Below are positions 24,370 through 36,069 of a stretch of DNA of 64,000 nt, one piece after another. The stretch is from NCBI GenBank assembly GCA_030549335.1, contig CM060192.1, positions 21,642,157 to 21,706,156 of the forward strand, read 5' to 3'. Made by a program: the position numbers and the translations under genes. The notes below the pieces were generated by a model that saw nothing but the letters and a program-made list of their open reading frames with translations, was not told the origin of the DNA and made no database searches. Each line of letters begins with the position of its first letter. Within the stretch, counting starts at the first letter, position 1. This stretch comes from Pontederia crassipes (lineage: Eukaryota; Streptophyta; Magnoliopsida; Commelinales; Pontederiaceae).

Positions 24370-25354
24370 ACTTTGCAGACAGTCAGAATCACGACTTTTA
24401 TGCTTTTCAAATTATTGCAAATAGAGTTTACGATGTCTCCACACAAATCATCAGACTAATGGTTGCTTGATAAGAGTGAATCAATTTGTATTCTTTGCCT
24501 TCTCGTGAGTTTTTCTATTTTATTCAATAGATTTAGCATTTCATAGGAATCTAGATTAATTCGTTCTTTTTCAACCTCCGGACATTAGAATTTGGTTCTC
24601 GAGTTATACATACGATTCAATTTCTGAAGATGCCATAGAGGATGTGGCCAAATTTCAGGTTAATGTGATGCAATTATACTTTTATTGTATAGTGACAAGT
24701 TTATTTAGTTTGCAAATATTATTTGTTTGTAGATGTTTCATTTTGGTAAAGGAAAAAGTAAGGGAAAGAGAAGGGAAAAAAGAGAAGGCCACTCATTCTA
24801 GAGAAAAAGAAGGAGGTGGAGAGAAGGCCATTATGCCTAGACCTACATAATAAAGCGACATGCTGCACCAGAAAGATGACTCAGCGGAGGACATGGGGAC
24901 ATAGATGCCTGACATTGCTGACATGGAGATGCAAATGCCGGAAGACTTTACTGATACTTCTACATCGAGAAATCAGTATAAAAAATATTTATTGCCAGGT
25001 GGTAGTTGTGAGTAAGTGACTGTACATATATTTAGCATCTATTTAATAAATATATATCTTATTATGTTTTTATAGGTCTTACCCATCAAAACCCACTGCA
25101 ACTACTTGTATTAAGGTAATTCGACAGTGGTATTCAGAGTCATGACTTACATGGAGAGATATTCCTTATGCTACGAGACATATGTTATTTTGAGGATTTC
25201 AGCTTATAATTTTCATTTGCTTACTGACAAATCTTTATGGCTTACAATATAACTTTTTTGTTATTTATGTTTAATCCAAATGTTTTTCTTTAAAGGCTGA
25301 CGTGTGGTGGGACCACGAGCACACATAGCAAATGTGGAAGGCATTCAATTCTAG

Positions 25355-26020
25355 GTACTCGAAATGACTGTCCTCAATATTGTCGGATGCACGAGCTGCA
25401 AAGAACAATCAAATTGGAATTCAGAGGCAGTTTGGACCGAGTTATTAGCTAAGTGGTCTATTGAGGCATGCGAAAATGCTAAGACAAATCGAGAATCTAA
25501 CCAGGGAGCATGTCTGCATGTGGGTGGTTTTAATTGCAAGGAGACCGGTAAACATTTGTAACTTTGTAATTTCATTTAATGTTCTAACTTTGGTTTTAAT
25601 TGCAGGAAAAAGAGACGGGTAATATACTCACGGAAGATGAGACTTTTCTTAAAACTCATCAAAACAAAAATTCCGAATGAGTTTCATCATTTGCTTGGGA
25701 GACATATGTAAGATTCATAATGTAACCTTTATTAGGAAATGCCACTTTGTAAACTTACAAGAGAGTTACAAAGTAAAAGAAGTCGAGCACTATGCCCAGG
25801 GCATGCAAGAGGAGGCGACACCATTGACCTCTCGACAATTATGGATGAATCATGACGGAGTCAAGAAGGGGCGCACTACGGTCTTGGATACTGTGTTAGT
25901 CATGCGAATATTGGATATGGTCGAAAATCAATATCCGATTACCCAAGTCAAGATGTGCGACAAGTATTTGATAACACATGGGAACAACGACTATCGAAAG
26001 TCTAACAAAAGTATTTTATA
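25355..26020 (+). pseudogene. Transposase_24-like (Ptta/En/Spm) remnant
   Basis: One frame (25364-25560) gives a WTELLAKW stretch, then ENAKTNRES and LHVGG, the layout of the plant Transposase_24 domain (tryptophans, K-NR motif, H-x-GG). A second exon-like frame (25677-26020) contains LTSRQLWMNHDG and VKKGRTTVLDT, matching the later GxKKGRxxGL motif of the same family. Frames are broken and the exon borders are guesses. The protein would bind CACTA element ends. The position just before the right subterminal repeats fits a 3'-located En/Spm gene. Confidence 0.5.
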
Positions 26021-26069
26021 ATATGTAATTTATTAAAAAAAATTTAAAAATATTTTTTTACAAAAGAAA

Positions 26070-26442
26070 ATTTTACATGGCTTTGGTCGTGGGAAACACC
26101 TTTTCACGGTCTAGCCGTGGAAAGTTCCACGGCTTGAGTAGTGAGAAACTTTTGCCACGACTTAAGCCGTGGGAGGTTCCCACAGCTGGAGCTGTGGCAA
26201 AACTTCCCACGACATAAGGCATGACAAATTTTCTCATGGCTCGAGTAATGAGAAATGTTCTCACGGTTCGAGCTATGGGAACTTCTGATAGCTCTAGAAT
26301 AGCCATCGAAAAATATTTGTGACGAGGCATTTTTTGACGGTTCTCTCCCATCGAAAAATTCATCGCAAACTTTCCTTTCCGACGAATTCTTCACAATTTT
26401 CAACAGTTTAGGCTGTCGAAAATATCAACTTTTCTTATAGTG
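26070..26442 (+). mobile_element. Right subterminal region and terminal repeat of the outer CACTA element
   Basis: About ten alternating inverted and direct motifs (cacggct, agccgtgg, gtgggaa, ccgacga) lead to the end TTTCTTATAGTG at 26431-26442, the reverse complement of a CACTA terminus (CACTATAAGAAA). It differs by one base from the terminus of the element at 15119. Confidence 0.6.
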
Positions 26443-27060
26443 AGATTGATTCCACTATATATGTTCATGACTCATCCTGATTTGATGAAGATATACATTG
26501 ATTAAGTTCAACCTATATAATTTGGCCCGTCACCTATTCATGTGTCCGTCCAAAATTAATGAAAATTTAGTGCAATATTATGTTAAAGTTCAAATAATAT
26601 TTATTTAACTTTCCTCACGAAGCATGTATAACATGTTAAAATTCAGAAAATGTTGAGCTGATTTATATGAACAATATAAAAATATTTATGATAATGATGG
26701 GTTACTAATATACTTTTTGTTTTGTTATATATAGAACAAGCAAATGTTTAGGGAGCTAAAATACATCACAAGTTAATAAGCAGCTAAAAATTAATTTTAC
26801 TTTTTCGATGTTCCTATTTTTCTATTCCAAAAGTTTTTTAAATTTTAATTATACCATAAAGATAAATAACTTTTAAACATGTAAAAATATGTATTGTTTT
26901 ATATTAGTAATTATAAGAACATTCATGGATTAGACGTTTTAATTATATTAGTAATTATAAGAACATTCATGAACAAGTAATTAAATATATTATATGTAAT
27001 ATTAAACCTAAAATATTTTTTTTAGTTTTATTCAAAACATCATACTCAAGACTATGTTTG
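26443..27060. other. AT-rich non-coding stretch
   Basis: No gene or repeat boundary is supported. The phrase ttatattagtaattataagaacattcatg is partly duplicated at about 26900 and 26945. Confidence 0.4.
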
Positions 27061-27067
27061 ACAACAC

Positions 27068-27290
27068 CTAAAATAACGGTGAGGGCGCGAGCATCGACGG
27101 TGAGGTTCACGACCGTCGGTGGTGAGGGCGCAAGTGTCGATGGTGATGGCGAGGATCGATGGAGTTGATCAATGTTAATGTTGTTGTGGGTTCAAGCGAT
27201 GGTGGAAAGGGCAAGGATTGATGGTGATGATTGATGATGTCAAAGATCGATGAGTTTGACAATGGCGAGGATCGATGAGGTCAAGGACGG
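27068..27290. repeat. Imperfect GATGG/GGCGAGGATCGATG minisatellite
   Basis: Variants of ggtgagggcgcgag, atcgacggtgag and cgaggatcgatg recur without a fixed period. No coding frame is supported. Confidence 0.5.
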
Positions 27291-27956
27291 TGTCGATTTG
27301 ATTGATTCTTTTTGGTACCACCCCTCTTGGCCGTCCGGTGATTGGATCCGAGAGGGTGACGACCTAGACCCTCCGTCCAAGGCTACCTTAAGATCACTCT
27401 TTGCTTTTAATGATGCCCATTTTCAATCCCATTTCGATGACGTTGGAGGGAGAGTTCTGGCCAGCCACAATATGTTAGACACAACCTATTTGAGGCATAC
27501 ACTTGCACTAGCTTCTCCCCCCGCGACCTTTTGGTCAAGTGGGAGCCTCCACCCCTGAGTTGGTTTCACCTTAACTCAGATGGATCCTTTTGTGGGCCTG
27601 GGCTGGAGGTGCCAAATATATCATTCATGCTGAGAATGGTAGTTTTATTTTTGCAAGTGCACTCAGGAAAGACGTGGTCGCGGTCTTGGAATATGAAGCT
27701 TGGGGGCTCATGATGGGCATTTGCTACTGTCTACATAGGGTCTCTTGTCATACAGACTCTTCTCTTTTGACTGACATCATCCTAAGGAAGAAGCCTTGCA
27801 CTTGGAAAATCCTAAACGTTGTACGCCATATTTGGCATGATATGAACTCATTCAATATTTTACTTATCACCACATTTTCTGTGAAGCAAATCGTGCTATG
27901 GATTTTTTGGCAAATTGCGATCGGAACTCTGTCTCCGATGTTTTTTTGAGAGGACG
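27285..27956 (+). pseudogene. LINE RNase H-like fragment, 5' part, split by the gypsy element
   Basis: Three frames together give the RNase H layout seen at 13404-13985: WEPPPLSWFHLNSDGSF (27530 on, first catalytic Asp kept), GGAKYIIHAENGSFIFASAL, LEYEAWG, HTDSSLL, then in another frame FCEANRAMDFLAN near 27875-27915. At least two frameshifts separate them. The last readable words, DVFLRGR, run into the duplicated GGACG; the continuation resumes at 38664 with a stop a few codons later. Orientation is opposite to the 13.4-kb copy and the two are well diverged. Confidence 0.7.
27952..27956. repeat. Target-site duplication GGACG (left copy)
   Basis: Pairs with GGACG at 38664-38668 around the gypsy element. 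Confidence 0.85.
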
Positions 27957-29339
27957 AGTAACGCCCCAAAAATCGCACCTCCTGCAACGTAGGCAGTCAG
28001 GTTGACCCTAGGAGCGTTATACTGCCTACTACACTATTGACCATGACCATTCAACAAATGACATACGTGACATCAATATAATACGAAATATAATCAAAGA
28101 CTTTAATGCAAAAGTTTAAACATTGGAATGTCAAGAGACATCAATAGCTAATATAGTTAGTAACAAAGTGGAGAACAATCCCAGATTAACAAGTTCTTCA
28201 AAAAGGAGGTTCGATATGCGGAAGATCGTGATGTCCATGAATAACAAGTAAATCCTAACACTAAATGCAATTAATAGATCTTGATGATGTAATGTGCAGC
28301 GTCCATCAAGCTCTGAGCACTTCCACACCTCATTGAGCAGCATTCTCACCTGCAAAATTCCAATGCAGGAGAATCGAATACCCATGAGCAAAAAGCCCAG
28401 TACAACAATAATATAGACGGTGAAATAGGGATCAATGATAATCATAACAACAATATATCGGTTATGAATAGTACTATATTTTGACTTCTATACATTGACT
28501 ATAATGGGTCAATACTTCACGCTTTAACAATATCAATATCTGTACTCTGTTCTTTACTATGACTATACTTTGTCTTTACTCTACTTTAACTTTACCGTGC
28601 CATGTTCCATACTTTACTGTACCATGTTCAATACTGTACAATACTTTACTTTGCATTTGCATTGCTGTGAGTTACACTACGTCTTTTACATTACTATGGT
28701 ATCCTTAAAGTTAGTTGTCCTATGCGAACTCGACTTTATTAGATTGGGATGTCAGAGATGCTTCTATGAATTTGTAAAACCAGTAAGCCCATAAAGGGAA
28801 TGGGGGGTGTGACAATGCATCACCCAGTCGGAATGTAGGTGGAAGATGACCTACACCCTAGGAACAGTGGTCATTTAAGAACTTATAGGTTCACTATCTC
28901 CTCAGTTAGCTACCTGTCCCTCTGACTCAATACTATATTCTTTGGGGGAAGGAGTGTGACCAATGCATCACCCTTCTTCGAGACGTAGGTGGGAGAGATC
29001 CTGAAGTCTCAGGAATAGTGGTCATTGAAGACCAATAGGTTCGCTATCTCCTCAGCTAACTACATGCCCCTCTCTATACCATACTGTAATCTTTGTTCCA
29101 TACAATGGGGCGGCACATAACAATCTCATATCTTTATCTTTGTTTTAGGTATCTTTGCTTTATCATATAGTCTATGAATCAAGAATCAAAAGGGCATTAA
29201 TGTCTGTATGATAGGACTCTACTAGTATCGGTGAACTGGTTACAGTCTCCGATAGAATTTATGAGTCGGACACAAGTTGGGTCTGAATTCGATTCGGACC
29301 ATGTATATATCAAGATTAATTCAATATCTCTCTATGGTT

Positions 29340-29860
29340 TGAGTAGGTCGAACCGGTTGGTTTGGACCAATGGATTTGACCGAACTGGTCGGTCTGGACT
29401 GGCTGGCCTAACTGGACCGGTAGACCGTTAGTTGGACTGGTCGACCGTTCCACAATATCGGTCGATCGGTTCTCTTAAATCGGTCAACACTTATTCTCTT
29501 TTGGATGTATGTGGATCAGTCGACCGCACGCGAAGGGCTGGTCGACCGATTACTCTAGGATCGGTCGACCGTATTGATGATCGGTTGACCGGTCGTAAGG
29601 TCGTGAGGACACGCACTACACGTCAGATCGGTTGACCGTATTGATGATCGGTTGACCGGTCGTAAGGTCGTGAGGACACGCACTATGCGTCGGATCGATC
29701 GACCGTCTAGAAGATCGGTCGACCGATCGTGAGCCCGGAACGGTCGACCGCTCTAGTGAGGCCGGTCGACAGACTGAAGGAACTCTTGCAAGTTCTTCGC
29801 ACAGATCGGTCGACCATTGATATATCGGTCGATCGGTCCCTACGATAAAATAGGGCCGCT
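29340..29860. repeat. Cluster of GGTCGACCG-type palindromes
   Basis: More than a dozen variants of (at)cGGTCGACCG(at) with spacers of about 15-35 bases. A 67-bp unit containing two of them is duplicated in tandem at about 29571-29704; the 5' LTR has it once. CpG-rich core; many variants are single transitions. Confidence 0.85.
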
Positions 29861-30198
29861 GGACTTTGTCCTCGATTCCGGCGGTCTTTCGGTCATCAAA
29901 TCATCACGACATGAATACAAAAAATGTAGATAAAGATCTCAGTATCATGATGGACTATTCTTATGCATTAAACAATCAGTATTTCTTTGTCTAGGGATTT
30001 AAAATGCTAGGGTACCTTCTTTCATCGGTTTAGGGTTCGCCGAATCGTTGTCGTCGTACGGCTAATTGCCGGTCGTTCCTGGTCGGCGAGGGGAGTTCGC
30101 CTGGCCCTTGCGGATGTCAAGGAAGGATCGCCATGCGTTGAAGGTCATCGGTCATTGCAGTTTGGTCGCCTCTATTTCGCAACGTCCGTCGGAGTCGC

Positions 30199-30290
30199 GG
30201 AAGAAGAAGAAGAAGAAGAAGAAGAAGAAGAAGAAGAAGAAGAAGAAGAAGAAGAAGAAGAAGAAGAAGAAGAAGAAGAAGAAGAAGAAG
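30199..30290 (+). repeat. (GAA)n microsatellite, about 30 copies
   Basis: Pure GAA run in the gypsy 3' LTR. The partner LTR has about 9 GAA copies plus an inverted TTC run. Long one-letter ORFs across it are artefacts. Confidence 0.95.
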
Positions 30291-30590
30291 CAGAGGCGAG
30301 GGGAGAGCGACAGTCGGTAGGGCATCCAAGGGTCGCAGGGGCGCTCCTATTTGCCCTCTTTATAGCATCGATCGGCCAGATGGCCGGCCGATCGTGGGGC
30401 ACGATCAGGGGAGGATTTACCTCCCCTGTCGGTCATTTCTTTAGATGACGTTTTCTTTTTTTTATTTCGAATTCATTTCGAATTCTTCCTTAATTGCTAA
30501 TCCAATTTGATTTTTGAGTTGATTTCCATTAATTGCATTGATTTCGAATTTTTGAAACATTTCTTTCTTTGAATTTTGTAGACGTTATTA

Positions 30591-30608
30591 CCCCCTTAAA
30601 AAAATTCG
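30591..30608 (-). promoter_or_regulatory. Polypurine tract of the Tekay-like element
   Basis: On the minus strand TTTTTTTAAGGGGG sits directly before the 3' LTR, the primer for plus-strand DNA synthesis. The preceding TTCGAGGACGAA is the usual companion of this tract in plant gypsy elements. Confidence 0.8.
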
Positions 30609-30628
30609 TCCTCGAATTTAGATAAGGG

Positions 30629-31684
30629 TTAGGACTTACCAAATAATTGTGAAAATTTTTCTCGCATCTCTAATTCCACTTCCCATGTTGCCTATTTTCC
30701 TTGATGGTGCTTCCATGCTACTTTGACTAGTGATACTCTCTTCTTCCCTTGTTGGTGTTCTTGGTATTCCAATATTTCCGTAGGTTGTTCTTCATATGTC
30801 AGATCCTCGTTGAGGTTTGATTTCTCAATTTGGATCACGTTGGCGTAGTCATGATTGTACTTCCGGAGTAATGATACGTGGAAGACGTTATGTACTCTAG
30901 CATACGCCAAGGGTAGCGCTAACCTGGAAGCTGAGTCCCCAACCATATTTAAAATCTCAAATGGGCCTACATACCTTGGACTCAATTTCCCACGCTTACT
31001 AAAACGCATCACTCCTTTGGTGGGGGAGACCTTAAGCAGAACTTGATCTCCTGGCTTGAAGGTATGTTCTCGGCATTTCTTGTCCGCATAGACCTTCTGA
31101 CGATCTTGAGCGGACTTCATCCTCTTCTTTTTCAGTTCAACCCTATTTGTGTACTCTTTGGTTTGCTTCTGTAATTCTACGCTCAAGATCTTTCTTTCGC
31201 CCACTTCGCCCCAACATGCCGGGGAGCAATATGGTCGATCATACAATGCTTCAAATGGAGACATCTGTATGCTACCATGGAAGCTATTGTTGTAGGAGAA
31301 CTCGATGAGAGGTAAGTTTTTGTCCCAGTTACCGTGCCAATCCAGTGCGCATGCTCTAAGCATGTTCTTCAGTATCTGGATCGTCCTCTCTGATTGACCG
31401 TCGGTCTGGGGATGGAAGGCTGTACTATAGTGGAGCCTCGTCCCAAAAGCGTTCTGGAGGCACTTCCAAAATCTTGATGTGAATCTGGGATCCCTATAAG
31501 ATACAATAACTGAGGGGATCCCATGAAATCTAATGATTTCTTGCACATATAGGTACATTAGGCTTTCAAGAAATTGTTTTACCTTAATGGGTAGGAAGTG
31601 AGCCGATTTAGTGAGTCGGTCCACTATTACCCAGATGGCATCATGCCCCTTCTGAGTCCGGGGTAAATCCGTGATGGAGTACAT
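30629..31684 (-). pseudogene. Gypsy integrase catalytic core, GPF/Y module and chromodomain
   Basis: Inserts the element DNA into the host genome. The frame shows TDLPRTQKGHDAIWVIVDRL (first Asp region), VIVSYRDPRF, HPQTDGQSERT (the Glu motif), VYADKKCREHTFKPGDQVLL, YVGPFEIL (GPF/Y) and FHVSLLRKY. A chromodomain follows: EEQPTEILEYQE, KRVSLVKVAWKHHQGK, then a stop at 30692-30694 and ATWEVELEMREKF to the natural end near 30629. The family's SDRD motif is SYRD here, so the second catalytic Asp is lost, and the chromodomain is cut by the stop. The upstream part is joined to the RNase H/zinc-finger frame by a stop near 31690. Confidence 0.9.
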
Positions 31685-31696
31685 TAATATTTCTTC

Positions 31697-32626
31697 TCAC
31701 TTCCACTGTGGGATGCCAAGACTTTTTAAAGTTTCCTGGGATTTTTGGTATTCCACCTTGACCTGTTGACAAACTATGCATTTGGAGACATAGTCTGCGA
31801 TTTCCTTCTTCATATCGGGCCACCAGAAACTCCTCTCTACATCTTTATACATTTTGGTACTCCCTGGGTGGATTGCAAATTCAGACTTGTGACACTCGTC
31901 TAGGACTTCTCTTCGCAATTCCGGATTGTTCGGTACCCATAAACGATCACGGTACCTAATGCCACCATCTGAAGAGACCTTGAAATTTATCGTCTCGAGA
32001 CTAGTTTTTATCATCATTGTTTGATAGTCTGTATCTTCTACTTGTGCCTCAATGATTCTCCCTATAATGTATGGTACTATACGTTGCATCATCATCAGTG
32101 ACCCATCATGTCTTACCCTTGGTGTCCACTTGAAAAGTTCCTCCATCATTTCGAATTGCCGAAGGCGCACGAAGGCGACATATCCTTCCCACTTTCGACT
32201 AAGTGCATCTGTTATAGAGTTTGCTTTACCCGGATGGTAGTTGATAGCGAACTCATAGTCCTTTAAGAACTCCATCCATCGTCTTTGGCGCATATTCAAA
32301 TCCTTCTGTGTGAAGACGTATTTCAAGCACTTGTGGTCAGTGCAGACCACAAATTCTTTTCCATATAGGTAATGGCGCCAAAGCTTGAGGGCAAGCACTA
32401 GTGCTGCCAATTCGAGATCATGCGTTGGATAATTGACCTCATGTTTCTTCAACAGTCTGGATGCGTATGCCACTACTTTCCCATGTTGCATCAGTACGCA
32501 CCCCAATTCCGTACCACTAGCATCACTATAGACTACGTAACCACCGTTGTCCGATGGTAACGTCAGAATTAGTGCTGAAGTTAGCTGCTTCTTTAATTCT
32601 TGAAAGCTTTCTTCACACTTGGTCGA
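31697..32626 (-). pseudogene. Gypsy RNase H and integrase zinc-finger segment
   Basis: Contains the Ty3 RNase [48 protein letters not shown] and [10 protein letters not shown], with the catalytic Asp/Glu/Asp in their usual places. The integrase HHCC finger follows (HPG...KCIVCQQVK near its end). It degrades the RNA strand after reverse transcription and begins integrase. It is separated from the RT frame by a break around 32507-32626 and from the integrase core by a stop. In an intact element all are one polyprotein. Confidence 0.9.
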
Positions 32627-34156
32627 TCAGATAAACTTTTTCCCTTTTCTGGTAAGCTTGGTCGGCGACAATGCAATTGTGGAGAAGTCCTTGGTGAATC
32701 GTCTATAGTATCCTACCAGGTCAAGGAAGCTCCTGATCTCTGAAACATTCTTCGATTGAAACCAGTTAGATATTGCTTCCACCTTCGCTGGATCGACTGC
32801 GATTCCATCTTTGGAGACGATGTGGCCAAGGAACATCATCTCTTCTAACCAAAATTCACATTTTGAAAACTTTGCGTATAATTTCTTTGTTCGCAAAGTC
32901 TTCAATACTATCCTCAGATGTTCCCTGTGTTGCTCTATACTTGACGAGTAGATGATGATATTGTCGACGAAGACAATTACGAACTTATCCAGATGTTCGT
33001 GGAAAGTTTGATTCATGAGGTCCATGAATGATGCCGGGGCATTTGTTAACCCAAACGACATTATTAGGGACTCATAATGTCCGTACCATGACCTGAAGGC
33101 TGTCTTTGGGATGTCTTCTTCTGCTACTCTTAGTTGATGATATCCGCTCCTCAGATCAATTTTAGTGAAAACATTTGCTTTGGACAACTGATCAAATAAG
33201 TCATCGATGTGTGGTAGCGGGTACTTGTTCTTTACTATGACTTTGTTCAACATTCTATAGTCGATACAAAGTCTTAACGATCCGTCCTTCTTTTTGACAA
33301 AGAGGACTGGTGCACCCCATGGTGACACACTAGGCCTGATGAAGCCTTTGTCCAGCAGCTCTTGAATCTGGTTCTTCAATTCATTCATCTCTGTTGGGGC
33401 CATGCGGTATGGAGCTTTGGAGATCAGTGCTGTGCCGAGTGCCACTTCGATATGAAAGTCTATCTCCCTTCTGGGCGGTAGACCACTAACGTCATCTGGG
33501 AATACATCAGGATATTCCTTCACAACCTCTATGTCTTGAGGGGTCTTGACTGGCTCTGCTATCTTGGTAACACTTGCCATATAATCTCTACACTCCTTTT
33601 GGAGTAGTTTATGTGCCTTCAAGGCAGACACTATGATTTTTTGTTCCTTCTGTGCAATGCCTCTGACGATGACTTTGTCTGTACTTTGTGTACCTATAAC
33701 CACCTTCTTTTGCTTACACAATATAAAAGCATCGTGGGAGATTAGCCAATCCATACCCAAAATTATATCATAATCTCTCATAGGAATAATGATAAGACTT
33801 GCAGGGAAGTTCTTTTTCTCAATCTCTATGGGTACATTATGGAGGTACTTTGTGGTAATCAGGGTTCCTTGTGGGGTAAGTATATTCATTTTATGATCTA
33901 GGTCCATTGCAATTAACACTAATGTATGGGCACACTCTTTAGATATATAGAAATGGGAGGCACCAGAATCGAACAATACTATAGTGGGTAATTCAGCTAC
34001 GAATAGCGTACCTCGAATGACCTCAACGTCATTCAGTGGAGCGTCATCTTTCAAGTTGAAGAGTCTTTCTTGTACTAGCTGTTGCTGCCCACGTCTTGGG
34101 CAGTTCACTACGATGTGGCCCATTCCACCATAGTGGAAACATGCACCAGTCTTCAT
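32627..34156 (-). pseudogene. Gypsy zinc knuckle, protease and reverse transcriptase
   Basis: An open stretch of 509 residues. It begins with a damaged gag zinc knuckle ([14 protein letters not shown]; the second Cys is Tyr), then an aspartic protease ([12 protein letters not shown] near residue 60), then reverse transcriptase: [46 protein letters not shown], and the active site [11 protein letters not shown] where the family has FVDDI. The second metal-binding Asp is replaced by Asn, which should abolish polymerase activity although the frame stays open. The start shown is not a biological start; it is part of a gag-pol polyprotein. Confidence 0.92.
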
Positions 34157-34159
34157 GCG

Positions 34160-35801
34160 GCATTTCCTTGCATGGGTCCTACCACAGGTGTTGCATAAAA
34201 CCCGCTCACCTTGTGCGGATGGTGCTTGAGGGGCTCTGGGAGGTTGTTGCCTCTGCTGTTGAGCTGGACGCCTTGCGCCTGCTGAGGGGGCCTTGAGTTC
34301 TGTTGCTGCTGTTGTGGTTGCTATTGCTGTAGTGGAGCTTGTTGTGGAGAACGGTAAGGCTGTTGTTGTGGACGATTGTACTGTTGAGGTGTTGGGTAAG
34401 GATGGGGCTGGTTGTCCCGTCGTTGTTGCTGACGGTTGTTTCCCTTAAATTGGTGTTGTTGCTGGGAACTCTGCCTCACGTTTTGTTGGACCCTCTTGTC
34501 CTTCTAAAGGTCTTGGTGGTCCTTTTCGGTCAGTTTAGCCAAACTGACCATCTCATCCAGGGTTTTGCAATTCCCTAGTCTTGTCTGGGACCTCAAGGCG
34601 GGGTTCAGCCCGTCAACAAAGCGCTTCATTACATCTTGTTCATCCATAATCAACTTGGAGTATTTCCTCAGTCGAACAAACTTGATCATATATTGGAACA
34701 CTGTCATGGTCCCTTGCTCCAAGTTTAGAAATTCTTTCTGCGTCAAATCCCTTTGGAACTTAGGGAAGAAGCGGGACTCGAATGCCTTGCGGAAGTCCTC
34801 CCAGGCAACGATTCCGACTTCCGGAAAACTGGTGGTCTTCTTTGCTTTTCACCATTCCTTCGCGTCCTTCTGGAGAGTGTCTCCAATGAATAGTACATTC
34901 TTGTTTTCAGGGACGTCTAGGATGTCGAACTTGTCCTTTATCGTCTCCATCCACTGTTCAGCTATTTCTATGCCCCCTTCTCCATTAAACATCGGAGGTT
35001 TCGACCTCCAGAACTCTTGTATTGTGCAGGGAAGGGGAACTTGTCGTCCTTGCTGCACACTTGTTCAGGTGGAGGAGAAGGTGGAAGTGGAGGAGGAGAA
35101 GATGGAGGTGGATGAATGAAAGGGGTCTCCCCTTCATTGGGTATCTCATTTTCACTAGTGGACACTTGTAATCTTCTTTGATGAGACATATATAAAAAGA
35201 CCATGCAAATATTTGAGAAATAGCATATAACCAAATATCTTTAATCAAAATAAAAATCTTAAATCATAATTGAGACCTTATGGCTCAATATCCACTTAAA
35301 ACAAAAGTCAATCTCATGGTAGAGTTAGTCAAAATAAAACATAAGGATTCGTCTAAGGCACACTAAGGCCTTCCACATCAAGAACATTAAACACTAATCA
35401 TTACATCGTGAAGTTTCTCCTTCATCCTTCTTTGAGGTGTTCTTTGCATCCTGTAACCTCCAGAGAAGATGCTGCCAGCGTTAATGCCCGAACACATTAC
35501 AACGTGAGCAGTAGTCAAGTTCCTCTGGGGATAAGCAGCGACGATGTTTGCGAGGTGGTGAACTCTCTGGCTCTCGGTCTCGCAGTTCTGCATATTCTTG
35601 GACGATATCTTCAGAAGGCTCTATTGGTGGTGGAGACATCCTTGGTTGGTTGCTACCAACACTTTCTGGGTCAGAGTGTTCCAATTCTTCTTGTATCGCG
35701 GGAGGTGGTACATTACGTTCGCGACCTCGGTTACGACCTTGGCCATGCGCTCGCGCTCGCTCCAGTTCCTCAGGAATTGGAGCTAGATCATTCGTTTCCA
35801 T
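34160..35801 (-). pseudogene. Gypsy gag, broken
   Basis: A plausible ATG lies at 35801 on the minus strand. The N-terminal part is Arg/Pro/Glu-rich (ARAHGQGRNRGRERN). The core capsid region is recognisable in pieces: FWRSKPPMFNGEGG and AEQWMETIKDKFDIL (34849-35058), AFESRFFPKFQRDL and FLNLEQGTMTVFQYMIKFV (34504-34746). A Gln/Pro-rich tail leads toward the zinc knuckle at 34150. Stops interrupt it at several points, including a Trp codon turned to stop at 34849-34851 and stops near 35481 and 34504. Gag would form the virus-like particle. Confidence 0.8.
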
Positions 35802-36056
35802 CACATAAAAGATCCTCTGCTTTCCTCGTACGACTCATGCAATAATACCTCGAGGAGGCATCTATAGGAACAATGTGACCAAATGAAAAATAGAAATTTG
35901 TATACAAAATGTACTTAATACTAATTTAAGGAGTGGAGCCGCAGATGCTTGAGAAGCTTGCACATGACTTTACTTTGAGTTATGAAACAATATGAACAAT
36001 AATGACTATGCATGAATATTTGCTCTACTATGATCAATGAGGGAGCCAAGAACTTA

Positions 36057-36069
36057 GGCTCTGATACAA
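36057..36069 (-). promoter_or_regulatory. Primer-binding site of the Tekay-like element
   Basis: On the minus strand TTGTATCAGAGCC lies a few bases inside the 5' LTR, matching the tRNA-Met site TGGTATCAGAGCC with one or two changes. Confidence 0.75.

Larger units (their letters stand above)
27957..30590 (-). repeat. 3' LTR of the Tekay-like element
   Basis: Similar to 36073-38663 over nearly all its length. Special features are the GTCGAC-rich segment (29340-29860), a 67-bp tandem duplication within it, and a long GAA microsatellite (30199-30290). The inner end is disturbed (gttatta in place of tttaca), so the last few bases are uncertain. Confidence 0.85.

Noticed and set aside
29340-29860. 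CRISPR-like array of palindromic repeats
   Set aside because: Spacing is irregular, repeats are degenerate, and the cluster is part of a plant LTR.
30117-30448. Open frames encoding poly-Glu, poly-Lys, poly-Leu or poly-Ser across the GAA repeat
   Set aside because: They exist in all frames because the GAA run has no stop codons; no other coding evidence.
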